Source: Allopusillimonas ginsengisoli
GTDB taxonomy: Bacteria > Pseudomonadota > Gammaproteobacteria > Burkholderiales > Burkholderiaceae_B
DNA length: 64,000 nt
NCBI RefSeq assembly: GCF_004153455.1
Contig: NZ_SDQE01000002.1
Span: forward strand, 496,001-560,000
Direction: 5' to 3'
The translations under genes and the position numbers were made by a program. The notes under the pieces were generated by a model that did not search any database, was not told the origin of the DNA, and saw only the letters and a list, made by a program, of their open reading frames with translations. Positions 48,155 to 56,905 of the stretch are shown in pieces (the stretch's first letter is position 1; each line of letters starts with the position of its first letter).

Positions 48155-48859
48155 ATGACACGCTGCAAATTCCTTGCGGCAGGCATTGCCCTGTCCGCCG
48201 CCTTCCTGAGCCCAGCCCACGCCAGTGGTATTCCTACGGTCGATGCAGCCACCATCGCCCAACTGCAGGAACAATTGCTGACTGCCCGCGACCAGTTGAA
48301 GAACTTGACCGAACAACTACAAACAGCAAAAAGCCAACTGGCGGCTTTCACCCAGTCTAGCGGTTACGGGAATATCGCGAGCGATCTCGATATCCGCAAT
48401 CAACTGCGCGCAGCGCTGCCATCCAGCGCCCAAGACCTCTTAGATCGCTCCGGCAGTTCGGGTCTTAACGGGGATGTCTCCCGAATCACTGATGATGTTA
48501 TGGCACCAGTGGATTTCAGCGAGGATCGCCAACAGCTCTCAAAACGAGCACTGAATATTGAAGCCACGGCGAAGGCAATGAGCGAGCGTGCATACGACTC
48601 CATGACTCAACGTCTAGCTAATGTGGATACGCTACAAAGCAAAATTAACCAAACCACTAATCCCAAAGAGATCGCCGAATTGCAGGCTCGCATCCAGATT
48701 GAGCAGGCCAATATCACCGCAGAGCAGACACGTATTGAATTGGCGTCTCAGCAACTGGAAGCAGAACGTAACTTGTTGCAGGCAAGAGCCGAACGGGTCT
48801 ATGGCGGCTGGTTTGGAAACAGTTCGGGATCGAACAGCCCCACCCTCCCTGCAGAATAG
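48155..48859 (+). CDS. virB5: VirB5-type minor pilin
   Basis: A 234-residue exported pilus-tip protein. The signal peptide (FLAAGIALSAAFLSPAHASG) is followed by a long helical region with coiled-coil heptads (TIAQLQEQLLTARDQLKNLT and LQSKINQTTNPKEIAELQAR). This matches the VirB5 family in length and order. GGAG before ATG 48155. It leads to virB6 12 bp downstream. Confidence 0.87.
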   Translation: MTRCKFLAAGIALSAAFLSPAHASGIPTVDAATIAQLQEQLLTARDQLKNLTEQLQTAKSQLAAFTQSSGYGNIASDLDIRNQLRAALPSSAQDLLDRSGSSGLNGDVSRITDDVMAPVDFSEDRQQLSKRALNIEATAKAMSERAYDSMTQRLANVDTLQSKINQTTNPKEIAELQARIQIEQANITAEQTRIELASQQLEAERNLLQARAERVYGGWFGNSSGSNSPTLPAE

Positions 48860-48870
48860 GTCCGAACATC

Positions 48871-49821
48871 ATGGCCAGTCTCAACCCTCCCGTCGCACCT
48901 CCCTCAGCCCCTAGCGACATCGCACAATGGGTCACAACTCAGACTGAAAGCATCCTGAGCGATGCCATCAACAGTCCCATGCAAGCGCTATTTGAAGCGC
49001 TGATGCCCGTTATCGTGGTGGGCCTAACCCTGCAATTTGTCGTGTACGCATTTGCCCTTATGCACGGGCAGAGCAATATGACCGTGACTGAGTTCTTTCG
49101 TAAAGCAATTCTCGTGGTCATTATTTCAATGATTTTTGGTGCTGGTGGCCTGTATCAGGCCGACATCGCGAAGACGATGATCGCACTGCCAGACGACGTC
49201 ACGCAATTGGCACTTGGCACAGGTGACGTAGCCTTGGAAGTAGACAGACTGCAGAATGAAACAAGCGAGGCATCCAATGCCATGCTCGGCGCGAGTAAAC
49301 GCCCTTGGTACAACTTCATGCCTTCAACAAAGGAAGTCCTAGTTAGCATTCTGGCGACACTGCTGCGTATCAATGCTGCCGTAGTAGGCAGCATCATTAT
49401 GGTGATTGTCGTGGTCTGCAAAGTAGGAATGGCCCTAGTCGTCGCCGCAGGCCCAATTTTCATTGCCGCCACGTTGTTTGAACCAACTAAGCAACTTTTC
49501 AACAGTTGGGTGTCTCAGGCACTGAACTTCATATTCCTGGCCTTGCTCGCCGGCCTTGTCTTTGGCCTCATCCTACAGCTCAATATTCAACTGATCCGCA
49601 TGATCGCCGATCAGATAGAAACAGGTGTTTCTGACGTTCTCTCACTGTTCGGAGCTCAAGTGCTGGTTGGGGCTGCAAGCCTTGTCATCATGGTCATGAT
49701 CCCAGGCCTCGCCGCCGGTCTCTCCAACGGCTTCGGCGCTCAGCTCGGTGTGGGTACCGCTGCCAAAGGGGCGTTCTCAATGCTACGGCTGCGTAGCATG
49801 CTGCGCCTGCGCGCCAAATAG
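48871..49821 (+). CDS. virB6: VirB6-type polytopic membrane protein
   Basis: A 316-residue inner-membrane channel component. Seven or so hydrophobic helices can be seen (for example VVGLTLQFVVYAFALMHGQ, VVCKVGMALVVAAGPIFIAA and LIFLALLAGLVFGLILQL-like stretches). The conserved central PIFIAATLFEPTKQLFNSWV is diagnostic for the family. It follows virB5 by 12 bp. Basic C-terminus. Confidence 0.9.
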   Translation: MASLNPPVAPPSAPSDIAQWVTTQTESILSDAINSPMQALFEALMPVIVVGLTLQFVVYAFALMHGQSNMTVTEFFRKAILVVIISMIFGAGGLYQADIAKTMIALPDDVTQLALGTGDVALEVDRLQNETSEASNAMLGASKRPWYNFMPSTKEVLVSILATLLRINAAVVGSIIMVIVVVCKVGMALVVAAGPIFIAATLFEPTKQLFNSWVSQALNFIFLALLAGLVFGLILQLNIQLIRMIADQIETGVSDVLSLFGAQVLVGAASLVIMVMIPGLAAGLSNGFGAQLGVGTAAKGAFSMLRLRSMLRLRAK

Positions 49822-49909
49822 GCAGTCCGCCTGTCGGCCCATGCCGGGCCAATCGCCATACCATCCATCCCCAATCCTTCTGCCGGTCCGGCAGGATAGG
49901 AACCTTTCT

Positions 49910-50047
49910 ATGAAAAACCTCTTTGCCGCCCTCGCGCTGGCCGGGCTGCTGACTGGTTGCGCCTTTCATGCGCCCCAGCCGCCGCAACCGGCCGATACGT
50001 CACGCGTGCCAGTCAATGCCACGCCGCCTCTTTTCAAAGGAGTTTGA
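49910..50047 (+). CDS. virB7: VirB7-type small lipoprotein
   Basis: A 45-residue lipoprotein: MKNLFAALALAGLLTGCAFH has a lipobox LTGC, and the mature part is Pro-rich (APQPPQPADTSRVP). It is the expected size and position for VirB7, which stabilises VirB9 in the outer-membrane ring. AGGA before ATG 49910. It ends three bases before virB8. It was too short to be found by length-based gene calls. Confidence 0.85.
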   Translation: MKNLFAALALAGLLTGCAFHAPQPPQPADTSRVPVNATPPLFKGV

Positions 50048-50050
50048 CTC

Positions 50051-50737
50051 GTGTCCGCGCCACTTAAATCCGAAGACATTGCCGCCTACCTGGAGCAGTC
50101 GCGCGGCCTGGAACGCGATCACCTCGGTGAGCTCGTCAGTAGCCGTAAACGCGCTTGGCAGGTGGCCATCGGTGCTGGCCTGATCGCCCTGGCCTCCATT
50201 GCTGCTGTTGCGGGCCTTACCCCTTTGAAGCAGCCGCCTGAAATGTATGTAGTGCGGGTCGATAGCGCTACCGGCTCCATCGAACATGTCAGCAGCCTGG
50301 GCCAGCCGCTCGAAGACTACGGTCAGCGCATCGCCAAGTATTTTCTGAACACTTACGTGCTGAACTGCGAGGGCTACAGCTGGCAAACGATACAGGAGCA
50401 ATTCGACACGTGCGCCCTGCTGTCCTCTGCACCCATCCAGACGCAGTACGGCAAACGATTCGAAGGGCAGGATGCTGTCACGACACGCCTCGGTACTCAG
50501 GGCACCGTCGATGTGCAGGTTCATTCGATCACATTGGGTGCCAACCAGGCCGCCATCGTGCGCTTTACCAAGACAGAGCGGGAAGTCACCACGGGCAACA
50601 TCACCAAGGCTCAGCACCTGATTGCCACCATGGCTTACCAATACACCGACGTGCCGCTCACCGAAGAAGTCGCCCGCCTGAACCCGCTGGGCTTTCAGGT
50701 CATGCGCTATGACTTGGCTGCCGACCTGTCGCGCTGA
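50051..50737 (+). CDS. virB8: VirB8-type assembly factor
   Basis: A 228-residue bitopic inner-membrane protein. A short cytoplasmic part leads to one membrane helix (AIGAGLIALASIAAVAGL, about 38-55). The periplasmic domain has YVVRVDSATGSIEHVSSL and the conserved VNPLGFQV-like C-terminal segment (ARLNPLGFQVMRYDL). The start is GTG 50051, 3 bp after the virB7 stop. It bridges the inner and outer membrane parts of the secretion machine. Confidence 0.92.
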   Translation: MSAPLKSEDIAAYLEQSRGLERDHLGELVSSRKRAWQVAIGAGLIALASIAAVAGLTPLKQPPEMYVVRVDSATGSIEHVSSLGQPLEDYGQRIAKYFLNTYVLNCEGYSWQTIQEQFDTCALLSSAPIQTQYGKRFEGQDAVTTRLGTQGTVDVQVHSITLGANQAAIVRFTKTEREVTTGNITKAQHLIATMAYQYTDVPLTEEVARLNPLGFQVMRYDLAADLSR

Positions 50738-50764
50738 CACCGACAAGGATCTGAAGGAATTCTT

Positions 50765-51652
50765 ATGTTTAAACATTTCCCCAGTCGGCAGGCGCTGGCG
50801 TTGTTTCTTTGCCTGGCCATCCCTGCCAGCGCGCTGGCGCTGGAGACCCCTCGTTCCTCGCGACTCGACCACCGCGTGCGCTATGTCAATTACAACGACG
50901 CCAATGTCATCCAGCTCAATGCCGTGATCGGCGTGGCCACCCATATCGTGCTGGAGCCCGGCGAAAAATACGTCTACCACGTCTTTGGCGATAGCCAAGC
51001 CTATGCGTTTACCTACAAGAACAATCACCTGTTCTTCAAACCCACGGCAGAAGACGCCAACACCAACCTTATCGTCGTCACTGACAGGCGCGATTACAGC
51101 TTCAGGCTCTCGTACAGCGACAACCGTAATTCAGCCGCCCTGTACAAACTGGTGGTCCGTTATCCAGAGGTTCAAGCCAGGCAACGAGCCCAGGCCGCAC
51201 AAAAGGCTGCGATTGAGCGATCCTTACAAGCCGTCAGCTCGAACATGAACTGGCAGGCCTACACCCGCAGCGGCGACGCAGCCATCGCACCGGTACACGC
51301 CTGGGATGATGGCCGCCAGACCTGGCTGCAGTTTGCACCGCAAGCCGACATCCCGACCGTGTACCGCGTCACGCCAGACGGCCAGGAAGTCATCACCAAT
51401 CACCACATGGCAGATGAACGCACCATGGTGCTGCATCGCACGTCTGCCTTATGGCACCTTCGCCTGGGCGACCAAGTGCTGGCGATTCACAACGACGCCT
51501 ACGGCACCACACCCGTACCAGCACATACCGGCACGGCATCACCGGCAGTCAGACGCAGCATCAAGAGTAGTGCGAGCTCGCAAGCGCCCGCTGCGGCACC
51601 TGTGCCCACCATCCGCATACGCGAAGCCACGCAAGAAAGGAATTCCCCATGA
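50765..51652 (+). CDS. virB9: VirB9-type outer-membrane channel protein
   Basis: A 295-residue secreted protein. A signal peptide (ALALFLCLAIPASALALETP) is followed by the conserved N-terminal domain (RVRYVNYNDANVIQLNAVIG) and a C-terminal domain with WDDGRQTWLQFAPQADIPTV. AAGGA lies before ATG 50765. Its stop overlaps the virB10 start by four bases. With VirB7 and VirB10 it forms the core complex. Confidence 0.92.
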   Translation: MFKHFPSRQALALFLCLAIPASALALETPRSSRLDHRVRYVNYNDANVIQLNAVIGVATHIVLEPGEKYVYHVFGDSQAYAFTYKNNHLFFKPTAEDANTNLIVVTDRRDYSFRLSYSDNRNSAALYKLVVRYPEVQARQRAQAAQKAAIERSLQAVSSNMNWQAYTRSGDAAIAPVHAWDDGRQTWLQFAPQADIPTVYRVTPDGQEVITNHHMADERTMVLHRTSALWHLRLGDQVLAIHNDAYGTTPVPAHTGTASPAVRRSIKSSASSQAPAAAPVPTIRIREATQERNSP

Positions 51653-52782
51653 CGGAAAAGGAACAAGATCAGGCACAAGAGCAAGCCTCGCAAGAGGGGA
51701 ACCCTAAAGACGCTAATCTGGAGCGGGAAACACTGAAGCTGGAGGCAACCGGGCGCAGCGCCCCACGCGGTGCCCGCGCATTTCTGTGGCTCACCATTCT
51801 GATCGCTGTTGCAGTGGCTGCCGGCGTGCTCATGAAGGTCTGGAGCAGCGAACCAGCGGCAAAAGCCGATAGCGGCCTGGAAGCCGATCAAAGCGGCATT
51901 ACCAATCGCCTCAAAGCCCCCAAGGTAGAGCGTCCCACGCCACCTCCAGCGCTGCCGCCTCCGACACCCGAGCCAACGGTGGCGCCCAGCTACAACGTCC
52001 CGGCACCCATGCCCGCAACTCCGCCTCCCGTCGATGAGCTTACCCAGCGTCGGCTGACCAGCCCGCTACAGGCGGGCGGTGCAGACGCAAGCGGCACGAC
52101 CACAAGCCAGTCAAATGCCCCCCAAGGGCCTTATAGCGATGCGGGTCCCCTGGCCGACAAGCTGCGACCGCTGGAGCTGGCCCCATCGGTGGCCGGGCAA
52201 CTGGGTGACCGCAACTTCCTGCTCACGCAAGGCACCATGATCGACTGCACCCTGCAGACCAAACTGGTCAGCACCCAGTCCGGGCTTCTGACGTGTCTGG
52301 CCACGCACGATGTCATGAGCGCCAACGGCAAGGTCAAGCTCATTGATGCCGGCACCAAATTCACGGGCTACCAGTCTGGGGGCATACAGCAGGGCCAGGC
52401 CCGGGCCTTTGTGACCTGGAACCGGCTGGAAACGCCTACCGGGGTCATCGTGAACCTGAGTTCGCCCGGCACCGGCCCCCTGGGCGAAGCGGGATTGGGC
52501 GGACATATCGACAATCACTTCTGGGAACGCTTTGGCAACGCCATTCTGCTTTCTCTGGTGGGCGACTTCGGTAACTGGGCATCCAATCAGGGGCAATCGG
52601 GCAGCAACAACATCCGCTTTGACAACACCGCCGAGGGCGGACAGGAAGCGGTCGCAAAGATTCTGGAAAAGTCCCTGGACATTCCTCCCACCCTTTACAA
52701 GAACCAGGGCGAGCGTATCGGCATCATGGTCGCCCGTGATCTGGATTTCAGTCACGTCTATGAGCTTGAACCCATCCACTGA
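51649..52782 (+). CDS. virB10: VirB10-type energy-transducing scaffold
   Basis: A 377-residue protein spanning both membranes. A cytoplasmic part, one membrane helix (FLWLTILIAVAVAAGVLMKV), a Pro-rich periplasmic linker (PPPALPPPTPEPTVAPS), then the beta-barrel domain with LLTQGTMIDCTLQTKLVST and the antenna region FGNAILLSLVGDFGNW. ATG 51649 overlaps the virB9 stop (ATGA). Its length is normal, and the start of virB11 lies inside its last 23 bases. Confidence 0.93.
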   Translation: MTEKEQDQAQEQASQEGNPKDANLERETLKLEATGRSAPRGARAFLWLTILIAVAVAAGVLMKVWSSEPAAKADSGLEADQSGITNRLKAPKVERPTPPPALPPPTPEPTVAPSYNVPAPMPATPPPVDELTQRRLTSPLQAGGADASGTTTSQSNAPQGPYSDAGPLADKLRPLELAPSVAGQLGDRNFLLTQGTMIDCTLQTKLVSTQSGLLTCLATHDVMSANGKVKLIDAGTKFTGYQSGGIQQGQARAFVTWNRLETPTGVIVNLSSPGTGPLGEAGLGGHIDNHFWERFGNAILLSLVGDFGNWASNQGQSGSNNIRFDNTAEGGQEAVAKILEKSLDIPPTLYKNQGERIGIMVARDLDFSHVYELEPIH

Positions 52783-53779
52783 AGCCATCCCCTTTGATCG
52801 ATCCATTGCGGTTCGCACCTTTCTGCGGCCTTTGTCCAAACATCAGGAGGATCCCAATGTCACTGAAATCGCCATCGTGCGAGCCGGTGAGCTGTACACC
52901 CGCGCACGCGGTGCCTGGCAGCTTCACGAATGCCCCCAGCTTTCCTACCCTCACCTGGAGGCCCTGGCCACGGCGCTGGCTGCGTACAACCACATGGCAC
53001 GCAGCCCCATCCAATCTGTCGTCCTGCCCGATGGCGAGCGTGGCCAGATCGTATTGCCACCAGCCTGCATTGACGGCACTTTGGCCATCAATATCCGCAA
53101 GCACGCCCAAGTGGCGCTCTCCCTGGAGGAACTGCACGCGCAAGGCGCGTTTGAGGCCACCCACGACGCCGCCGCCCAATACACGCCAGACGGTATTTCG
53201 AGAACCGATCAAGAACTGATGGCGCTGAAGGATGCTGGTGATATTCCCGGATTCCTGCTCGCTGCCATTCAGGCTCGCAAGAATCTGGTCATTTCCGGCG
53301 CGACAGGTTCGGGCAAAACCACCTTTGCAAGATCGCTGATCGACCGGGTGCCCGTCGATGAACGCCTGGTCACCATCGAAGACGTGCATGAGCTCATTCT
53401 GCCCCGACACAGAAACCGCATTCATCTGATGTATGGCGGCACACGCGGTAGGGCTTCGGCCACCGAAAGCCTGGCCGCCTGCATGCGTCTGTCGCCAGAC
53501 CGGATATTCCTTGCCGAGCTGCGCGGCCCTGAAACCTGGGATTACCTGGCGGCCTTAAATACCGGCCATCCAGGATCAGTCACCACCACCCACGCCAATG
53601 GGGCCGCCGATGCCTTTGACCGCCTGGCGATGCTCATCAAGCAATCACCCACGGGCGGTAACCTCGATCTGCCAACCATTCAAACATTTCTGCGCCAGAC
53701 CGTAGACATCGTGCTGCATTTCGAGCGGTTCAGGCTGAAAGAGCTTTGGTTTGAACCCAGACGGCAAGTCAACCGCTGA
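52760..53779 (+). CDS. virB11: VirB11-type hexameric ATPase
   Basis: A 339-residue ATPase of the VirB11/TraG-pilus family. Walker A ISGATGSGKTTFARSLI lies near residue 180, with EDVHELILPRH (Asp box), the RIFLAELRGPETWDYL Walker B and the TTHANGAADAFDRL His box. I set the start at ATG 52760 (MSLNPSTEAIPFD), overlapping virB10 by 23 bases; a frame open further left is in virB10 antiphase and unlikely. It ends the T4SS set, and a palindrome-bearing gap separates it from trfA. Confidence 0.93.
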   Translation: MSLNPSTEAIPFDRSIAVRTFLRPLSKHQEDPNVTEIAIVRAGELYTRARGAWQLHECPQLSYPHLEALATALAAYNHMARSPIQSVVLPDGERGQIVLPPACIDGTLAINIRKHAQVALSLEELHAQGAFEATHDAAAQYTPDGISRTDQELMALKDAGDIPGFLLAAIQARKNLVISGATGSGKTTFARSLIDRVPVDERLVTIEDVHELILPRHRNRIHLMYGGTRGRASATESLAACMRLSPDRIFLAELRGPETWDYLAALNTGHPGSVTTTHANGAADAFDRLAMLIKQSPTGGNLDLPTIQTFLRQTVDIVLHFERFRLKELWFEPRRQVNR

Positions 53780-53794
53780 ACCACCGCTAACGAC

Positions 53795-53806
53795 GCCCTA
53801 TAGGGC
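53795..53806. promoter_or_regulatory. Perfect 12-bp palindrome upstream of trfA
   Basis: GCCCTATAGGGC lies in the 146-bp gap between virB11 and trfA, where no gene is seen. It may be an operator for trfA autoregulation or for a Kor-like repressor. No matching copies were found elsewhere in my reading. Confidence 0.35.
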
Positions 53807-53925
53807 ATCCATTTCCACCCATGCGGACTGGCATCGCTGCCTGGCCGCATCTACCCCTGAACCCGTGTGAGGCGCTGCACACGTTCCGGGCAGGCCTTGC
53901 ATGGGCTCGTCTGGAGCTTTTACCC

Positions 53926-54843
53926 ATGACTTCATCCACCCGTATGCCCTTTCACAAGGACAAGAACCTCCTGCGCCTGTCAGCAGCCATGCAACGTGCT
54001 CAGCAAAAAGCCACCCAGGCACTGGCCGCCGCAGCACAAAAGCAGGCCTCAACCCCTACACCATTCATACTGCCCGGTATCAATGAAACAGCACGCGCCA
54101 TTCCGAATTACATCGCCCGTAGTGCCATCTTCGCACCGGTTCGTCGGGGCTGGCGCATCCTACACGATGACACGGTGTTTCTGGAGGGCAGCAACATCCT
54201 GCTCAAAGGATCCGGCAAACAGTTGAGCGAAGACCACGCCGACATCTGGATGCACGCCATATACCTACAAACCACGGCTCTGCCAGGCGATCAACCTGTC
54301 ATCAATCGTGCAGATTTCTTACGCGGAATGGGTAGGAATACCAGCGGAGCCAGTTACGAATGGCTGCACCAAGGCATGAAAGACCTCGCCAAGTTCGTAA
54401 TATGCATCGAAGCAAAAAAACGGAACGGCACCGTCAAGTACAGCTATGGCAATCATCCTTCAACTCGAGTGCTGCCAATGATAGGAGGCTTTGATTATGA
54501 CGAACCCACTGGCATCTACACGCTACACATAGACCCCCGCTGGGCACAGATTTTCAGCAATCGCGAGTATGCATTAGTGGACTGGGAAAAGCGTCTGAAA
54601 ATGCGTCACGATTTGTCCAAAAGCCTGCAACGGCTTGTTGGAACCTCGGCCGATGAGATTCAAAAATACAGCTTGGATATTCTGAAAGAAAGAGCGCAAT
54701 ACACCGGACGTGTACGAGATTTCAGACCCTCTTTGGAACGCTCACTTCTGGAGCTTGAGCGGTTGGAAATTATCGCCAAACCTCGCATAGAGATCAGCAG
54801 CAAAAACCAACTACAGGCAGTCTGGCTACGTTTAAGTCGATAA
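53926..54843 (+). CDS. trfA: TrfA-family plasmid replication initiator
   Basis: A 305-residue protein resembling the TrfA initiator of IncP plasmids. TrfA binds iterons in oriV and melts the origin with host DnaA. Seen: a basic N-terminus, NYIARSAIFAPVRRGWRILH, GKQLSEDHADIWMHAIYLQT, the DPRWAQIFSNREYALVDWEKR stretch and a C-terminal winged-helix-like region. GGAG fixes ATG 53926. It lies right after virB11 and directly upstream of four iterons and DnaA boxes, which supports the call. An integrated element with its own replicon is the likely reading. Confidence 0.87.
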   Translation: MTSSTRMPFHKDKNLLRLSAAMQRAQQKATQALAAAAQKQASTPTPFILPGINETARAIPNYIARSAIFAPVRRGWRILHDDTVFLEGSNILLKGSGKQLSEDHADIWMHAIYLQTTALPGDQPVINRADFLRGMGRNTSGASYEWLHQGMKDLAKFVICIEAKKRNGTVKYSYGNHPSTRVLPMIGGFDYDEPTGIYTLHIDPRWAQIFSNREYALVDWEKRLKMRHDLSKSLQRLVGTSADEIQKYSLDILKERAQYTGRVRDFRPSLERSLLELERLEIIAKPRIEISSKNQLQAVWLRLSR

Positions 54844-55218
54844 ATAAAGCAGCAATCGAACGGTATTTTTAGGCTGTGGATAACTCGTTTTATCCATCGT
54901 AATAGCATCGCGCCTTCGTCGTAATAACATCGCGGATTATCGTAATAGCATCGCGCTTTATCGTAATAGCATCGCGCACGATTTATGAAAACCCGCATGA
55001 ACAGGCGCTTTCCAGCCATAAAAACGCCTTCTACCTTATTTCTACCTTATTACTACCAGCAAGGCCTGTGGATAAGTCAGGCCGTCGTCTTGCATGATCA
55101 GGCTAAGCAGCCGCGCAGCGGCTGCATCGGTCTGCAGCAAACCACACCCGCCCTTCCGGGCACCACCTTCTCTCATCCGCCATCACTTCCCTTCAAGCCG
55201 CAAGGCAAAGGAGATCCC
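54844..55218. other. oriV: Putative iteron-type origin of replication (oriV)
   Basis: No gene is seen in this 375-bp gap. It contains DnaA-box matches TGTGGATAA at 54875-54883 and 55067-55075, a near match TTATCCATC at 54890-54898, four iterons (54897-54976) and two abutting 11-mers TCTACCTTATT (55030-55051) with a partial third, like the AT-rich unwinding repeats of replicons. It lies directly after a TrfA-family initiator gene. StbA-binding repeats are the alternative reading for the iterons. Confidence 0.75.
54897..54976 (+). repeat. Four direct repeats (iterons)
   Basis: The 16-mer TCGTAATAGCATCGCG occurs at 54897, 54940 and 54961, with a one-base variant (AATAACATCGCG end) at 54919. Start-to-start spacing is 22, 21 and 21 bp, two helical turns, as expected for initiator binding on one DNA face. 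Confidence 0.9.
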
Positions 55219-55677
55219 ATGCACGCAACCATCGACACCCGCATGCTCGACATCGCTCAACAAGCTGCTCACTACGGCATTGGCACCATGAGTCTGGGCG
55301 AAGCCCTGACTGCAGCTCTAGTGCTGGATCGCAGCGACTGGCTGCATGATCGCGGCTACAGCATCGCCGAAGCCCTGGATCGCATCGGCCCGCACTGGGC
55401 CGCTCGCCTGTGCACAGTGGCCCGGCAATTTCACACCGAAGCGACTCAGGCCCAACTTCGGTACTCCTTCGAAATCATCCCTTACCCATCCGATGCTGGT
55501 GGCTACACCCTGCGCCTGCTGGATGACGGTCAGGAGGTCGGCGGTGGGCAATTCTCTGCTCGAGGCAAGTCAGTCCGCTTCACTGACGAGCAATCTGCTT
55601 ACGACGAAGCGCTGGCTGCAGGCTGCTCCTGGCTGGCAGGCAAGCAGACCGAGGCCTTTCCAGCCCTATCGCACTGA
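55219..55677 (+). CDS. Hypothetical protein between oriV and the stb operon
   Basis: A 152-residue soluble protein (MHATIDTRMLDIAQQAAHYG). GGAG before ATG 55219. The middle (YSFEIIPYPSDAGGYTLRLL) may form a beta sheet, and the last 30 residues are Ala-rich. I recognise no family. Its place next to the origin suggests a role in maintenance or copy control, not more than a guess. It ends 34 bp before the StbA-like gene. Confidence 0.55.
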   Translation: MHATIDTRMLDIAQQAAHYGIGTMSLGEALTAALVLDRSDWLHDRGYSIAEALDRIGPHWAARLCTVARQFHTEATQAQLRYSFEIIPYPSDAGGYTLRLLDDGQEVGGGQFSARGKSVRFTDEQSAYDEALAAGCSWLAGKQTEAFPALSH

Positions 55678-55711
55678 GCGAAACCGTGATTACTCCAACT
55701 TCAGGAAACCT

Positions 55712-56191
55712 ATGAGTGAATCTGCACCTGTAACACGCTACCGCACTGTCCTTGCGGCCCTGGACCCTCGCATCAGCCTCTCAGCGCAACTACGAGCACT
55801 GTTCCCGCTGATCGAGGTTGAAATGGCTGCAGGTGTGCCACATGCCGCCGTGCTGGACGATCTGGCTGCCGCAGGCTTGACGGTACAACGCCGCACCTTC
55901 GCCATCACGCTGTACCGATGGCGCAAAGCCCAACGATCCGCAGCCAGAAAGCGCCTGAATGCAGCGGCCTCTGTCGATGACATGTCCAGTCAGCCAACGC
56001 ATGCTGGCAACCCCCAACCACAACCTCCCGCACCCGATGCCATTCAAGGCCGACCACGCAGCATCCAGACACCTGGCGATCTACGCAAGATTCGCGACAT
56101 GCGCGTAGACCTGGAAGCCTTGCGCCGCGAAGGCCTGGCCAATCGCGCTCAATCAGCTGACAACAACCCCACCAAAAGGAATGAATCATGA
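55712..56191 (+). CDS. StbA-like DNA-binding stability protein
   Basis: A 159-residue protein. The N-terminal 80 residues (LSAQLRALFPLIEVEMAAG, VQRRTFAITLYRWRKA) look like a DNA-binding helix-turn-helix domain, followed by a polar Pro/Gln-rich linker. It overlaps the start of the StbB-like gene by four bases. Gene order, sizes and overlap match stbABC of IncW plasmid R388, where StbA is the regulator and partition protein. The assignment rests on context more than on sequence. Confidence 0.6.
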   Translation: MSESAPVTRYRTVLAALDPRISLSAQLRALFPLIEVEMAAGVPHAAVLDDLAAAGLTVQRRTFAITLYRWRKAQRSAARKRLNAAASVDDMSSQPTHAGNPQPQPPAPDAIQGRPRSIQTPGDLRKIRDMRVDLEALRREGLANRAQSADNNPTKRNES

Positions 56192-56895
56192 AAGTCGCCG
56201 TCCTGAACTACACCGGCTCTGTTGGCAAGACAGTCGCTGCCTCTCACCTGCTGGCACCGCGCATGAATAGTGCCCAGATTTTTGCAGTGGAATCCACCAA
56301 CGAAACGGGCGCTGACCTGGGCTTGAATGTCGATCAGCTACGCGGCGAACACTTTGGCCGCTTATTCCGCGAGCTGCTCACCCGCGAAGATGCGATTGTC
56401 GATGTGGGTGCCAGCAACATTGAGGATTTTCTGACGCACATGATGCGCTACGAAGGCGCGCACGAGGAAATGAACTATTTCGTACTGCCTGTCATCAACA
56501 CCGGCAAGGCCCAGCGCGAAACCATCAAGACGGTGGCGGCCCTGGCAGAACTGGGCGTTGACCCAGAGCGAGTACGGATCCTTTTCAATCGTGTCGATAG
56601 CAGCGTGCATGACGAGTTTCCCTCGATCCTGGCCTATGCCGCCAAAACAGGCGAAGTGCAGGCCAACCCCCAGGCCGCCATTTACGAAAACGAAGTCTTC
56701 GAGTTGCTGGCCGACCAACGCACCACGATTGCCGATGTGCTGGCTGACCAGACTGACTACCGCGCCCTGCTTCGCGCTGCCGAACCTGACGACCACGTCC
56801 GAATTTCACAGCTAAGCAACCGGCACGCCCTGCGCGCCCTGGCCAAGCCTGTGGACCGGCAAATGAACGCGGCTTTTACCGCGCTGTTTTCCTGA
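56188..56895 (+). CDS. stbB: StbB-type ParA-like ATPase
   Basis: A 235-residue P-loop protein. It opens MKVAVLNYTGSVGKTVAASH, a deviant Walker A with GSVGKT. AIVDVGASNIEDFL is the second motif (DVGASN). The family is known as plasmid stability protein StbB in IncW and related plasmids. The start ATG 56188 overlaps the upstream stop (ATGA). It may work with StbA and StbC for stable inheritance or transfer. Confidence 0.82.
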   Translation: MKVAVLNYTGSVGKTVAASHLLAPRMNSAQIFAVESTNETGADLGLNVDQLRGEHFGRLFRELLTREDAIVDVGASNIEDFLTHMMRYEGAHEEMNYFVLPVINTGKAQRETIKTVAALAELGVDPERVRILFNRVDSSVHDEFPSILAYAAKTGEVQANPQAAIYENEVFELLADQRTTIADVLADQTDYRALLRAAEPDDHVRISQLSNRHALRALAKPVDRQMNAAFTALFS

Positions 56896-56905
56896 GCTGG
56901 CCACC

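Noticed and set aside
54897-54976. Repeats as a CRISPR array
   Set aside because: The units are 16 bp with gaps of only 5-6 bp and no cas genes are near, so they are iterons.
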